DNA of 64,000 nt. Origin: an uncultured Saccharospirillaceae bacterium (GTDB lineage: Bacteria; Pseudomonadota; Gammaproteobacteria; Pseudomonadales; Oceanobacteraceae). The notes beneath the pieces are model-generated. The model was not told the origin of the DNA and ran no database searches. It saw only the letters and a list, made by a program, of their open reading frames with translations. The stretch covers positions 186,001 through 250,000 of the forward strand of contig CANNFT010000004.1 of NCBI GenBank assembly GCA_947503895.1, in the 5' to 3' direction. The position numbers and the translations under genes were made by a program. How positions within the stretch are numbered: position 1 is the stretch's first letter; every line of letters starts with the position of its first letter. This document shows, piece by piece, positions 17,316 through 26,214 of the stretch.

Positions 17316-19393
17316 TGAATAATGTAAAAGACACGATGGATACACATTCCCTACTCACAGAATTAAATGATGAGCCGCTTCATACTCGATATGACGTCGT
17401 TATTATCGGTGGGGGATGGGCTGGCTTAACGTTAGCACGTCAACTAAAACGTCGCTGCCAGTCAATCAGTATTCTTGTACTAGAAGCATCACGTGAGTTC
17501 CATGCCAAAGTAGGCGAAGCCACGGTGGAGATGACGGGCCATTACTTCATGAAACAATTGGGGTTGGTGAATTATCTATACAGAGAGCAATTACCCAAAA
17601 ATGGATTACGATTCTTTTATGACAGCGAAGATCACAGTTTACCTATTCATAAAATGAGCGAGCATGGTACGACCAGTATTCCTCCTCATGCGGCCTTTCA
17701 ATTGGATCGAGCTAGATTAGAGTCTGATTTGGTCGATATGAACCGGTGTGACGGTGTGACCATATTAATGGGGGCGAAAGTAACAGATTTCAAAATTCAT
17801 TCGGCAGATGAGCTACATGAGGTTCAATTTCAGCATGAAGATAATCCGTATAGCGTAAACGGAAAATGGCTCATTGACTGTAGCGGTAGAAATAGAGTAA
17901 CGAGGAAACATAAAAAATTAACGCGCCAAGAAAATGTACCGGAGCATTTCTCTGCTTGGGGTCGCTTCAAAAATGTTCGAGACATCGATTCAATGGGGGA
18001 TGCTGATTGGCAAAAGAAGGCATTTGGACGTTTTTTATCGACGAATCATTTTTCGGGAGACGGTTATTGGATTTGGTTTATTCCATTGAGTGGAGGGTAT
18101 ACTAGTGTAGGTCTAGTTGGTGAGAAAGCTAAATTTGAAAACGCGCCAACTAAGCAGGATGCGTTTATCGATTTTCTAAAAAAACACGCCGCCATTAGTA
18201 CTTTACTCGAAAACGCGGAACTGGCTGATTTCCAAGCTTATTCACAATTGGCTTATCGTGCGGATGAATTTATCTTCGAAGACCGCTGGGCCACCTCGGG
18301 TTTTGCATCCATGTTTTTAGATCCGCTCTTTAGTGGTGGAGGCGATATGATTGCACTGTTTAATGATCATATCACGCATTACATAATGCAAGATCTAATG
18401 GAAGAAAATAGAAAGCTAGCCCAGCAAGCTCTATCGGAGCAATTACCCATTGCCAATAAAACCGTCACTGAGTTTTATCAAGGTTTATACGCACATGTTG
18501 CAAATGTTTATCCTGTGATTGATTGCGCCGAGCTATGCTCGCCACTACTGGCCTACAATACAGCGGCATATTTTATTGAAATCGCGTGGGACTATATGGC
18601 GGATCATTATCTAGATCAGACGTATTGGGTAAAAAAATCCTATTTGCGACGAGGTTACATGGCGCTGGAACGTATACTTCAGCACCAATTATTGAGCACC
18701 GCTTCCGTGCTCAAAAAGGAGTCTCGATACTATTCAAAAAATATGGAGAATGTCTTTGAATCAGGTGCGGGACACTATAAGTATTTTGTATATCAAATGG
18801 GTCAACATGGTAAAGATGGTTGGAGAATAGATTTACGTATTAAGCTATGGACGGAGATGTACTTAAAAGTGTTGCAAGCGAAGTACAATCTACCTGAATT
18901 GGCACATCGATTCGTTGTTCATCAAGTATTGATGTTACCTGATATTTTGGAGATACATGAGCAACAAGGTAAAGTGACTGATGATGATATTCTGCTTAAT
19001 ATATTAAATCGACTATCGGTTAAATTAACCGAGCTTTTAAATGATGAAGTTGAAGATACGATTAAAGTGACAGTTAATCAAAATGCGTTTACGACTGATG
19101 AAGTAGAGATCTGTGGTTGGGTGGGTAATAAGGATCTCAATGTTGAAGTTGATGGTTTCTCATCTGATAAAGCATTGAGTGAAGCTGAATTGAAACCGTA
19201 TCTTCAAAAAGCGAATAAAATGTGGCAACAAACACAAGAGTACATTGCAATTCCAAGCATGGTTCCCGTTTTTCTCTCTTTTGCACGTCAGCAGCCTGAT
19301 TCGATCATGACCGATACTGTTGATCTGAGAAAGGTTGAGGGCGCTAACGAAGCATTCAATAAAACCATGATGGACGTTGAGGAGGTCTTGTGA
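17312..19393 (+). CDS. FAD-dependent halogenase-like oxidoreductase
   Basis: A 693-residue flavoprotein. The nucleotide-binding GGGWAG is at about 31-36. VGEATVEMTGHYF and the PKNGLRFF lysine region follow, as in flavin-dependent halogenases, with WIWFIPL (about 252-258) matching their WxWxIP signature. DPLFSGGGDMIALFNDHI parallels the chloride/isoalloxazine region. Halogenases use FADH2, oxygen and halide to chlorinate or brominate activated carbons, often on carrier proteins. The protein is about 150 residues longer than tryptophan halogenases, with an uncharacterised C-terminal part. The start is the ATG at 17312, with AGGAG seven bases before and ATGA overlap with the upstream stop. Some relatives may be simple monooxygenases. 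Confidence 0.75.
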   Translation: MMNNVKDTMDTHSLLTELNDEPLHTRYDVVIIGGGWAGLTLARQLKRRCQSISILVLEASREFHAKVGEATVEMTGHYFMKQLGLVNYLYREQLPKNGLRFFYDSEDHSLPIHKMSEHGTTSIPPHAAFQLDRARLESDLVDMNRCDGVTILMGAKVTDFKIHSADELHEVQFQHEDNPYSVNGKWLIDCSGRNRVTRKHKKLTRQENVPEHFSAWGRFKNVRDIDSMGDADWQKKAFGRFLSTNHFSGDGYWIWFIPLSGGYTSVGLVGEKAKFENAPTKQDAFIDFLKKHAAISTLLENAELADFQAYSQLAYRADEFIFEDRWATSGFASMFLDPLFSGGGDMIALFNDHITHYIMQDLMEENRKLAQQALSEQLPIANKTVTEFYQGLYAHVANVYPVIDCAELCSPLLAYNTAAYFIEIAWDYMADHYLDQTYWVKKSYLRRGYMALERILQHQLLSTASVLKKESRYYSKNMENVFESGAGHYKYFVYQMGQHGKDGWRIDLRIKLWTEMYLKVLQAKYNLPELAHRFVVHQVLMLPDILEIHEQQGKVTDDDILLNILNRLSVKLTELLNDEVEDTIKVTVNQNAFTTDEVEICGWVGNKDLNVEVDGFSSDKALSEAELKPYLQKANKMWQQTQEYIAIPSMVPVFLSFARQQPDSIMTDTVDLRKVEGANEAFNKTMMDVEEVL

Positions 19394-20361
19394 GTGTGCA
19401 GAAATATTTCGCAGCAAGAGATGGCAAAAAGCTGAGCTATCGATTACTTGAACTACCGTCCGTAGCCAGTGAAAGGCCAAAAAAAGATCATACGACGGTC
19501 ATATGTCTGCATGGTAGTTCCTATTCCAGTCAGCGGTACTTGATGTTTGGACGTTCATTATTAGCACAAGGTTATCATGTCTGTTTACCAGACTGGCGTG
19601 GGCATGGTGGCAGTGAAGGTGAACCAGGAGATCTTCACTACGAAGGTCAATTGCAAGATGATCTAAAGGATCTTGTTCAACACCTTAAGCAATCAGGGTT
19701 TCAAAACTTTGTGGTGGGTGGTCACAGTGCCGGTTCTATTATTGCGCTTAAATACATTGCAGAGCATACAGATCACGATATAAAAGCATTTTTTGCAATT
19801 GCACCTCCGCTTAGCCAAACAGATGAAACGCGTTTGTCTGGAAAAACTGGGTGGTTACAAAATACCATACGTTACTGGCGGTCACGCCCGTCATTGACAA
19901 AGACTGAAATCTTTTCAGAAGTGGACAGTCGGTTAAATCGTTACTCACCCAAATTATTGCCTTATCGGTATTGGTTAGCGCATTTTTTTCCCATATTCAG
20001 GCAACGGCCTGTGATGATTTTTCCTAGTGCAGCTCATCATCAGTCTGGTGTAAAGGGCACTGAGGAGAGGGTATTAAAATATAAGTTTCGCTTAGTGCAA
20101 TCTTTTTCAATTTTTAATTACCCGGAACTGTTTTCATCTGTTCGAATTCCGACCAAATTAATCGTAGGAGAATTCGATGAAGTGGTGAACGACGTAACAC
20201 TAAGTGTGATACTGAACTGGTATTTAACGCCCCATTTGCCTCACCAGCTAACGTTGATACCGCGTGCAAATCATATGTCTGTCGTTCTGCCTTCCGCCAA
20301 AGCATTAACGACTTGGTTAAGCGAACATATTCCAGCTAAAAATCTGGAGCAAGCAGCATGA
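19390..20361 (+). CDS. Alpha/beta hydrolase
   Basis: A 323-residue serine hydrolase. It shows the oxyanion HGSSYSSQRY turn near 37, DWRGHGGSEG, the nucleophile elbow GGHSAGS near 110-116, an acid in VGEFDEVVND and the catalytic His in RANHMSVV near 297. The profile is close to monoglyceride lipase/lysophospholipase types. In carrier-protein pathways such enzymes often release or trim the product. The start is GTG at 19390, set by GGAGG about five bases upstream and a 4-base overlap with the preceding stop. Its stop in turn overlaps the next ATG. Confidence 0.88.
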   Translation: MSVQKYFAARDGKKLSYRLLELPSVASERPKKDHTTVICLHGSSYSSQRYLMFGRSLLAQGYHVCLPDWRGHGGSEGEPGDLHYEGQLQDDLKDLVQHLKQSGFQNFVVGGHSAGSIIALKYIAEHTDHDIKAFFAIAPPLSQTDETRLSGKTGWLQNTIRYWRSRPSLTKTEIFSEVDSRLNRYSPKLLPYRYWLAHFFPIFRQRPVMIFPSAAHHQSGVKGTEERVLKYKFRLVQSFSIFNYPELFSSVRIPTKLIVGEFDEVVNDVTLSVILNWYLTPHLPHQLTLIPRANHMSVVLPSAKALTTWLSEHIPAKNLEQAA

Positions 20362-21479
20362 TGGCACATGAAGAAAGCAGCGCTTGTCATTTAAACGCCG
20401 CTCATCAATCGGCAGAAACATTGTGCTCGCAGCAATTGGTGCCTATGAATTTAAGTGGTGGTTGGCCCGAAGGTAGAAAAGGGGTTGATATAGAATTCGT
20501 CTCAGGGCACCGTGCAAATATCACTAACCTCGGCACCGAAACACCCTGCTTATACTATATACAAAAAAACGAAACGGTATTTATCACAGCCCAACTGTCT
20601 AATTTGTATCATTTAGGTTTTAAGCAAGTGGATGAACGTTATTTAATTGAATTAGTTCATTTCGGCTGCACCGTGAATGCGGCAACCATATTGCAAGACG
20701 TTTGCGTATTAAACTCTGAATGTAAGGTGGCATTAAAAGCGAATGAATGGTATTGGGTGAACGCGTCAAGAGCCTATTGTGATGAGCCCAATTTAATTGA
20801 TGCAAGCAATGCTATCGACATCGAACGGCTTGAAATTAAAAATTTCAATATGCTCCCGTCAGTCACTAATAGGATATTTTCTCCAGTAACGCATTCTGCC
20901 TACCTGAAGGTGGCTTGTATGGCGAAAGAACACGCGGGCACTACATTCGAAATAGCAGAGGAAGACGTGCCTAGGTTTGATGCAGAGAATGTTTCAAAAG
21001 ACCTGTTAAAAATATACAGCCGTCAATTGTTAGCTTCATTTGACGTTAAGAAATACATTGAAAACGTTCGCATAAAGCTGGAGCGCGCATGGGCAACAGA
21101 ATCAAACGGTACGTCGTTTGCAGATTTTCTTTGGCAAAAGTATCAACGACCCTTCCATTTTCGGCAGATGAAGGTATTGGCTAGATCTTATGGTGCTGAT
21201 TTGAGAGGAACGTTTACTCAGGGCACGTCTGAGCGTGTCAGTTTAGGGGGGGTCCATTCAAATTCAATTGCCAATATTTATGATGCGTTTCAACGTCTAT
21301 TCTTCTATGGAACAGAATTTGTAAAAAAACATTGGCTTTTTATACCGCCAATTTTAACGGCGCGAATAATCAATAATAGAGAAACTGCAGATGATAGTGT
21401 GTTTATTTTCGCCTTGACACTGGATTACCTAACACGATTTCACCCATTTGATTTCAGTCAAAATATCAAACCCTTATAA
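20358..21479 (+). CDS. Unknown protein with faint asparagine-synthetase N-domain resemblance
   Basis: A 373-residue soluble protein that I cannot place firmly. Residues about 30-135 (ANITNLGTETPCLYYIQKN, VFITAQLSNLYHLG, DERYLIELVHFG, ILQDVCVL) have the spacing of the N-terminal glutaminase-like domain of asparagine synthetase or lasso-peptide cyclase proteins. The nucleophile Cys at position 2 is absent, and no SGG.DS ATP loop appears in the C-terminal half, so neither catalytic centre is present. The C-terminal half is helical. It overlaps the hydrolase by 4 bases and is followed after 12 bases by the carrier-protein gene, so it likely serves the same pathway, perhaps as a binding or scaffold protein. 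Confidence 0.55.
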   Translation: MMAHEESSACHLNAAHQSAETLCSQQLVPMNLSGGWPEGRKGVDIEFVSGHRANITNLGTETPCLYYIQKNETVFITAQLSNLYHLGFKQVDERYLIELVHFGCTVNAATILQDVCVLNSECKVALKANEWYWVNASRAYCDEPNLIDASNAIDIERLEIKNFNMLPSVTNRIFSPVTHSAYLKVACMAKEHAGTTFEIAEEDVPRFDAENVSKDLLKIYSRQLLASFDVKKYIENVRIKLERAWATESNGTSFADFLWQKYQRPFHFRQMKVLARSYGADLRGTFTQGTSERVSLGGVHSNSIANIYDAFQRLFFYGTEFVKKHWLFIPPILTARIINNRETADDSVFIFALTLDYLTRFHPFDFSQNIKPL

Positions 21480-21491
21480 AAGGAGGTAGAG

Positions 21492-21746
21492 ATGTCTATC
21501 GAAGTAGCCGAAAGTAATGTCCAAGAATTATGCGAACAGATCGCTATAATGTTGAATAAAGATCAGGTTGATCCAGACACTCCCATTGCTGAACTCGGTG
21601 TTGACTCATTAAATATTGTCGAAGTTATTTTGATCTGCGAACAATTATACCCAGGTGTAATGAACCCAGAAAACCTTGTTTTTGATGAGCATACTACCTT
21701 ACGCGAAATGGATACTCAGCTCGTAGAAAATTCACTTGAAGTATAG
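21492..21746 (+). CDS. Free-standing acyl carrier protein
   Basis: An 84-residue carrier protein. The phosphopantetheine serine is in ELGVDSLNIVEV (Ser near 39), with the usual acidic helix after it and the hydrophobic third helix. No phosphopantetheinyl transferase is in the window, so a host enzyme must load it. It has the strongest ribosome site of the block (AAAAGGAGG), in keeping with the need for high amounts of a carrier protein. It is the probable covalent carrier for the ligase, decarboxylase, dehydrogenases and halogenase upstream. Confidence 0.93.
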   Translation: MSIEVAESNVQELCEQIAIMLNKDQVDPDTPIAELGVDSLNIVEVILICEQLYPGVMNPENLVFDEHTTLREMDTQLVENSLEV

Positions 21747-21752
21747 CCTTTT

Positions 21753-21781
21753 GTTATCAAACACGTTGAGTGTTTGATAAC
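21753..21781. promoter_or_regulatory. Strong hairpin between biosynthetic and export genes
   Basis: GTTATCAAACAC (21753-21764) and its exact complement (21770-21781) flank the 5-base loop GTTGA. No T-run follows on the plus strand, so it is not a classical terminator. It may stabilise the upstream mRNA end, cause partial termination, or be a protein-binding palindrome. Confidence 0.6.
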
Positions 21782-21850
21782 GCTCTGTGTTATTCATCAA
21801 TCAGGATAAGGTCAATCTAAAAATGGTCTTTTCCTTTAGGGGAGCGTAGC

Positions 21851-22576
21851 GTGATAAAAAAAGCCTTAATGTTTATGGTGAGTACTTTTCTCATTGGCAA
21901 CACAATAGCGTGGTTTAGCGGTGCGGCACCGATTCACTTTGAGAAAATACCTTATTCAGAAAGTGATATTGAGCTAAAGGAATATTTGATTGGTGAAATG
22001 AATAGCATGCCGAATGATACTGATATTCAACTTAAACTCGGTCAATTATATAGCCAGCATAATGAATTAAAGAAGGCTGAAGCACTTTTGTATTCTGCAT
22101 TGAGTGCTGACCCCAATAATATGCTAGCGAAAGCGGCGTATTATGCTAATGATGGAAAATTAGCAGGTGAAATGATTGATCTAAGTATGGGCATCTATAA
22201 GTTAATTCGCCTCAAAACAGCCATGAGGAAAATAGACCAAGCAGCCGAGCAAGCAAATGACGATATTCAAGTCAGATTAACGCGCCTGATAACGTTTGCC
22301 CATGTTGGTAAAATAGGCGGGCAATTTAGTCGTGTGTTCGATGATGAGAAATGGTTTCTGGACGCCATCGAATCTCAGCAGGAAAGTCTGCCACTTCCTA
22401 TTCAGCAATTGGTTTATATTTCACTCGCGTATGCTTATCAATTAGAGGAATCCGAGCCTTCGGTTAAGTCCATCCAGTACTACCGTATGGCCACCGCATT
22501 AGGCGATTGTCCACGGGTGTTATCGAAAAGCTGCCACTTTGTTCAACAGCATTCGGTAGCAATGGGTGGTCTATAG
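21851..22576 (+). CDS. Membrane-anchored TPR-type protein
   Basis: A 241-residue protein with an N-terminal hydrophobic segment (about 4-22) and then helical repeats. The clearest is a TPR at about 50-90 (LKLGQLYSQHNELKKAEALLYSALSADP). It probably faces the periplasm. The later part carries SLAYAYQL and YYRMATALGD, again TPR-like. Its stop codon overlaps the GTG start of the ABC ATPase, so it is made together with the transporter. A role as a periplasmic adaptor or assembly factor is inference. Confidence 0.7.
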   Translation: MIKKALMFMVSTFLIGNTIAWFSGAAPIHFEKIPYSESDIELKEYLIGEMNSMPNDTDIQLKLGQLYSQHNELKKAEALLYSALSADPNNMLAKAAYYANDGKLAGEMIDLSMGIYKLIRLKTAMRKIDQAAEQANDDIQVRLTRLITFAHVGKIGGQFSRVFDDEKWFLDAIESQQESLPLPIQQLVYISLAYAYQLEESEPSVKSIQYYRMATALGDCPRVLSKSCHFVQQHSVAMGGL

Positions 22577-23271
22577 TGATCATCGACATTAGGGGAGTTT
22601 CTAAGCGTTATCGTCTTGGTCAAAGTAAAGTTTATGCTATTGAAGATTTAACCATGCAGGTTGAACAGGGTGAATTTTTAATCGTGAACGGACCGAGTGG
22701 ATGCGGAAAAAGTACGCTCTTGAATCTCATGTCGGCTATCGATCAGGCTGATCGTGGAGATGTCATCATTAATGGAGTGAATGTAGCAGAGCTATCAGAG
22801 GCGAAGCGTGCCACTTTCAGAAATCGTCATATTGGCATTGTCTTTCAATCCTTTAACTTGATACCGGTATTATCTGCGTTAGAAAACGTAATGTACCCCC
22901 TGTCGCTAAGAGGTGATCGAAATGCTCGTCAGTTGGCGACCGAGGCTTTAAACGAAGTTGGGCTGTCAAAATACTTGCATCAGCGCCCGGTACATTTATC
23001 GGGCGGACAAATGCAAAGGGTTGCCATTGCACGGGCCATTGTGACCACGCCCAGTATTATTTTTGCGGATGAACCCACGGCAAATTTAGATTCATGCACC
23101 GCACAAAGTATTATTGAACTCATGAAAAAATTAAATGATGATTCGGGCACAACATTTGTCATAGCGACGCATCATCAATATGTTATGGAGCAGGCATCTC
23201 GTGTCATTACCCTAAGGGATGGCGTTATTCAGTCGATGGAAAATCAGCCAGTTCGAGAGTGTGCAGTATGA
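22576..23271 (+). CDS. ABC transporter ATP-binding protein, LolD/MacB type
   Basis: A 231-residue ATPase. Walker A GPSGCGKST, the Q-loop VFQSFNLIP, signature LSGGQMQRVAIARA, Walker B IIFADEPT and the H-loop ATHH are all present, so it should hydrolyse ATP. The sequence belongs to the LolD/MacB/FtsE group that pairs with FtsX-type permeases to move lipoproteins or lipids outward. The GTG start at 22576 overlaps the upstream TAG; the frame runs further back but only inside the previous gene. Its partner permease is at 24025. Confidence 0.93.
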   Translation: MIIDIRGVSKRYRLGQSKVYAIEDLTMQVEQGEFLIVNGPSGCGKSTLLNLMSAIDQADRGDVIINGVNVAELSEAKRATFRNRHIGIVFQSFNLIPVLSALENVMYPLSLRGDRNARQLATEALNEVGLSKYLHQRPVHLSGGQMQRVAIARAIVTTPSIIFADEPTANLDSCTAQSIIELMKKLNDDSGTTFVIATHHQYVMEQASRVITLRDGVIQSMENQPVRECAV

Positions 23272-24023
23272 TAATGCAGTTATCGATCATCACTAAAACG
23301 TTAGGCATGTTTTACAATTCTATACGACTAAAGTGGTTATACCGACTTATCAACTCAATTGCATGGACTATCTGTATTTTGGTATCGAACCAAGCACTGG
23401 CTTCAGATATTGAGTTTCCAACACCTATACCAGCCAATAATGTTGAGCGTCAAAAAATAATTAAGCAGATTAGTGATCAGTCTACATCGAGTGAGAGGAA
23501 GGTCGCTCATCTTTCTGAACTAGCGCTACTAACCAGTCAGCAAGACACTACCGTTGAGCAGGTGATTAGTCTTGAAAAACGACTTTTGGAATTATCTAAA
23601 AAACGACCAGATGATGCAGAAGTGCGAGCAGCTTTGGGTTCTACGTTGTCATACAAATCCAGCTTTTACACCAATAACTTGTCTAAACTTTCACTCTATT
23701 CGAGTAAAGGGAATCGATTAATGGATCGAGCGGTTAAATCGCATCCTCATCACTTGGGTGTACGATTACAAAGGGGTATCAACAATGCCAATATGCCTAC
23801 TTTTGTGCATCGGGCGCACTTCGCTGTAATGGATTTAGAAATGGTTCGAGATCATATCGGATTAAAATACGGAGAGGAGTTTAAATTGTTCGTCGAATAC
23901 TATTTAGCCCAAGCCTATAGTCGGAATAATCAAATTCCTGAGGCGATTAAATTATGGAAAAAGATCGGCGACACAGATTCACAATGGTCTACTCGTTCAA
24001 AGCTTGCGCTCAAGGAATTTTAA
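23268..24023 (+). CDS. Periplasmic TPR-type protein between ABC subunits
   Basis: A 251-residue protein with a membrane-spanning signal (about residues 18-45) ending in NQALAS, typical for signal-peptidase cleavage. The rest is helical with TPR-like spacing (LAQAYSRNNQIPEAIKLWKKIG near the end). It overlaps the ATPase stop by ATGA. Together with the protein at 21851 it gives the transporter two TPR-like accessory proteins. I know of no named family. Confidence 0.65.
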   Translation: MIMQLSIITKTLGMFYNSIRLKWLYRLINSIAWTICILVSNQALASDIEFPTPIPANNVERQKIIKQISDQSTSSERKVAHLSELALLTSQQDTTVEQVISLEKRLLELSKKRPDDAEVRAALGSTLSYKSSFYTNNLSKLSLYSSKGNRLMDRAVKSHPHHLGVRLQRGINNANMPTFVHRAHFAVMDLEMVRDHIGLKYGEEFKLFVEYYLAQAYSRNNQIPEAIKLWKKIGDTDSQWSTRSKLALKEF

Positions 24024-24024
24024 T

Positions 24025-25254
24025 ATGAGTCTTGGATGGAAAATAGCGGCTTTGAACGTACTGAGAAATGGTCGACGCAGCGCTATTACGCTTGCGGCAA
24101 TTATTTTTGGTTGCATTAGCTTGATTGTATTTGGTGGTTTTGTTCATTCCATGTACGAAGGCATGCGCGAAAGTATGATTCGTTCTCAATTAGGACACAT
24201 CCAAATTTATGCTGAAGGGTTTAACCAATATGGAAAAGCAGAACCAGAAAGGTATTTGGTTAGTCTAGAACAATTTCAACAAGTACAAACCATTTTGGAG
24301 CAACAAACACCAGCCCTAGCGATTACGCCAAGGTTAAACTTTGGCGGTTTATTGAGTGACGGAAAGCAATCGCTTCCGGTCATGGGCTTGGGTGTTGATG
24401 CCGATAACGAAGTACTGCTCTCTTCAGCGATCAATATTGTAGAGGGTTCTGATTTATTCCCAGATGACGCTGCTGGAGCGCAATTAGGTGAAGGCCTATT
24501 TCGTTCATTGGATGTTAAAGTCGGCGACTATTTAACATTACTGTCTAGCACGGCTGATGGCGCAATTAATGCAGTGGATATTCAAATTGCAGGTGTCATT
24601 AATACCGGTGTAAAAGAACTCGATGATCGTGTTGTGCGCGTAAACTTGGCTTATGCACAAGATCTATTATATACCTCAAAAATGACTCGAATAGTCATCT
24701 TACTAAATAACACTTCTGACACTGAACTGGTCGTTGAAACACTTCGACAGGCGTTCGATGAGCAAAATTTACAGCTTGAGATCAAAAGTTGGTTTGAACT
24801 GGCCGATTTCTATCATCAAGTGGTCAGTCTATTTGACGGTGTATTCGGTTTTGTGACCGTCATTGTTCTGATCATTGTCGCACTTAGCATCTCAAACACG
24901 ATGCTCATGTCGGTAATGGAGCGTACTCGTGAAATAGGTACGATTCGCGCGTTGGGGGGGACACCACTCCAAGTTGTCCGCATGATATTAATGGAAGCGA
25001 CCGTGTTGGGCATTATCGGCTGCCTGTTTGGCATTTTGTTGGGCATGCTTGCTGCCAAGGGTATCACTTACGGTCAGTGGATGATGCCAACGCCTCCCGG
25101 TAGTACGCAAGATTATCCTATTCGTGTTTTCATTGTCCCTGAAGTATTGATTTATACGGCGTTACTGGCTTTAGTAATCACCATTGCTTCCAGCTTGTAT
25201 CCAGCCATTAAAGCTGCACGGCTATCCGTCGCCGGCGCACTTCGCTATACATAA
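24025..25254 (+). CDS. FtsX/MacB-type ABC transporter permease
   Basis: A 409-residue permease with the four-helix FtsX/LolCE layout: one N-terminal helix (about 20-42), a large periplasmic domain (about 45-265) of MacB-core type, and three C-terminal helices (about 270-300, 320-350, 370-395). MERTREIGTIRALGGTPLQVVRMILMEA is the cytoplasmic coupling segment typical of the family. The ATG at 24025 follows AAGGAAT and lies one base after the previous stop. It works with the ATPase at 22576, probably as a homodimer because no second permease is present. Confidence 0.92.
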   Translation: MSLGWKIAALNVLRNGRRSAITLAAIIFGCISLIVFGGFVHSMYEGMRESMIRSQLGHIQIYAEGFNQYGKAEPERYLVSLEQFQQVQTILEQQTPALAITPRLNFGGLLSDGKQSLPVMGLGVDADNEVLLSSAINIVEGSDLFPDDAAGAQLGEGLFRSLDVKVGDYLTLLSSTADGAINAVDIQIAGVINTGVKELDDRVVRVNLAYAQDLLYTSKMTRIVILLNNTSDTELVVETLRQAFDEQNLQLEIKSWFELADFYHQVVSLFDGVFGFVTVIVLIIVALSISNTMLMSVMERTREIGTIRALGGTPLQVVRMILMEATVLGIIGCLFGILLGMLAAKGITYGQWMMPTPPGSTQDYPIRVFIVPEVLIYTALLALVITIASSLYPAIKAARLSVAGALRYT

Positions 25255-25318
25255 ACGTTCATTAGGTATCTGGAAAAGACTAATCGGTATTTATTATTTT
25301 AATCAGGTGTTGCTTGGA

Positions 25319-26125
25319 ATGATGTGGAATCTTTATAACCGTATTCAATACAGTCAAATTATACTTTTAGTCACATTTTACTTAACGCTCGTGGGTTATT
25401 CTGCCTACGCTGACGAAGGTTTAAAAAGCACGGCAAATCCCAATCCGACAGTGAACGAATTAATGCAAAGCCTTGATGAATTTCGTGGATATAAAGATCA
25501 AGGCTTTCAATTTAAGATTAGAAACATAAGTTATCGCGGTAATCGTGATCCTAGGGAAAACAGTCTTTCAATACAAGTATTGAACGAACAATCTCTTGTT
25601 CGCTTTGAAGCGCCTGTTCGTGAAAAAGGGCGCGCAATGCTGAAGGAGGGCGATAATATATGGCTCTACATACCCGGTACTCGAAAAGTAATTCGTGTGG
25701 CACCCTCTCAGCGTTTGCTTGGAGAGGCCAGTAATGCGGATGTTGTAGGTACGAATTTCACTCAGGATTACAATGGCAAAGTATTGGGTGAGGTAAAAGT
25801 TGACGGTCAGTCGCTTTGGCTGCTTGAACTAAGCGCTAATTCAATCAGTGCACCTTACGCACGAGTGAAGGTGTGGCTAGAGAGTGCCCCCCCTTACAAA
25901 CCCAATAAAAGTGAGTTTTATACGCGATCCGGTAAATTGCTAAAGACAGCATTTTATAAAGAATTTAAGCATTATGATGGGCAAGAAAAAGTACACAAGT
26001 TACTGTTAGTGGATGCTGTAATGAAGGAAAATTACACATGGATGAAATTTGATGACTATGAAAAGGTAGAATTGCAGCCAGCCCAGTTTCAGAAAAGTGC
26101 TTTGACACAAGCTGTTTTAAAATGA
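25319..26125 (+). CDS. LolA-like periplasmic outer-membrane lipoprotein-sorting protein
   Basis: A 268-residue protein with a signal peptide ending in AYA-DEG (about residues 12-31). The mature part has the LolA-like barrel pattern: FKIRNISYRG, SLVRFEAPVREKGRAMLKEGDNIWLYIPGTRKVIRVAPSQ and a GTNFTQDY turn, matching the family annotated as outer membrane lipoprotein-sorting protein (PF17131 type). Such proteins carry a lipid or lipid-modified cargo across the periplasm. The ATG at 25319 gives a proper signal peptide; the open frame reaches into the permease gene but that part is not signal-like. The stop overlaps an ATG of the next frame. Confidence 0.85.
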   Translation: MMWNLYNRIQYSQIILLVTFYLTLVGYSAYADEGLKSTANPNPTVNELMQSLDEFRGYKDQGFQFKIRNISYRGNRDPRENSLSIQVLNEQSLVRFEAPVREKGRAMLKEGDNIWLYIPGTRKVIRVAPSQRLLGEASNADVVGTNFTQDYNGKVLGEVKVDGQSLWLLELSANSISAPYARVKVWLESAPPYKPNKSEFYTRSGKLLKTAFYKEFKHYDGQEKVHKLLLVDAVMKENYTWMKFDDYEKVELQPAQFQKSALTQAVLK

Positions 26126-26214
26126 ATCCAATGACAATAGTTAACGATTGTCGAATGATCTTCTTTATTCCTCGGTGTTTTAAATATAGATTATCCGGTA
26201 GTGAACGTCACGTG

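Noticed and set aside
9022..21746. Exosortase-A polysaccharide locus
   Set aside because: Ligase and decarboxylase resemble members of such loci, but there is no exosortase, glycosyltransferase or PEP-CTERM protein, and halogenase and thiolase-fold genes are foreign to it.
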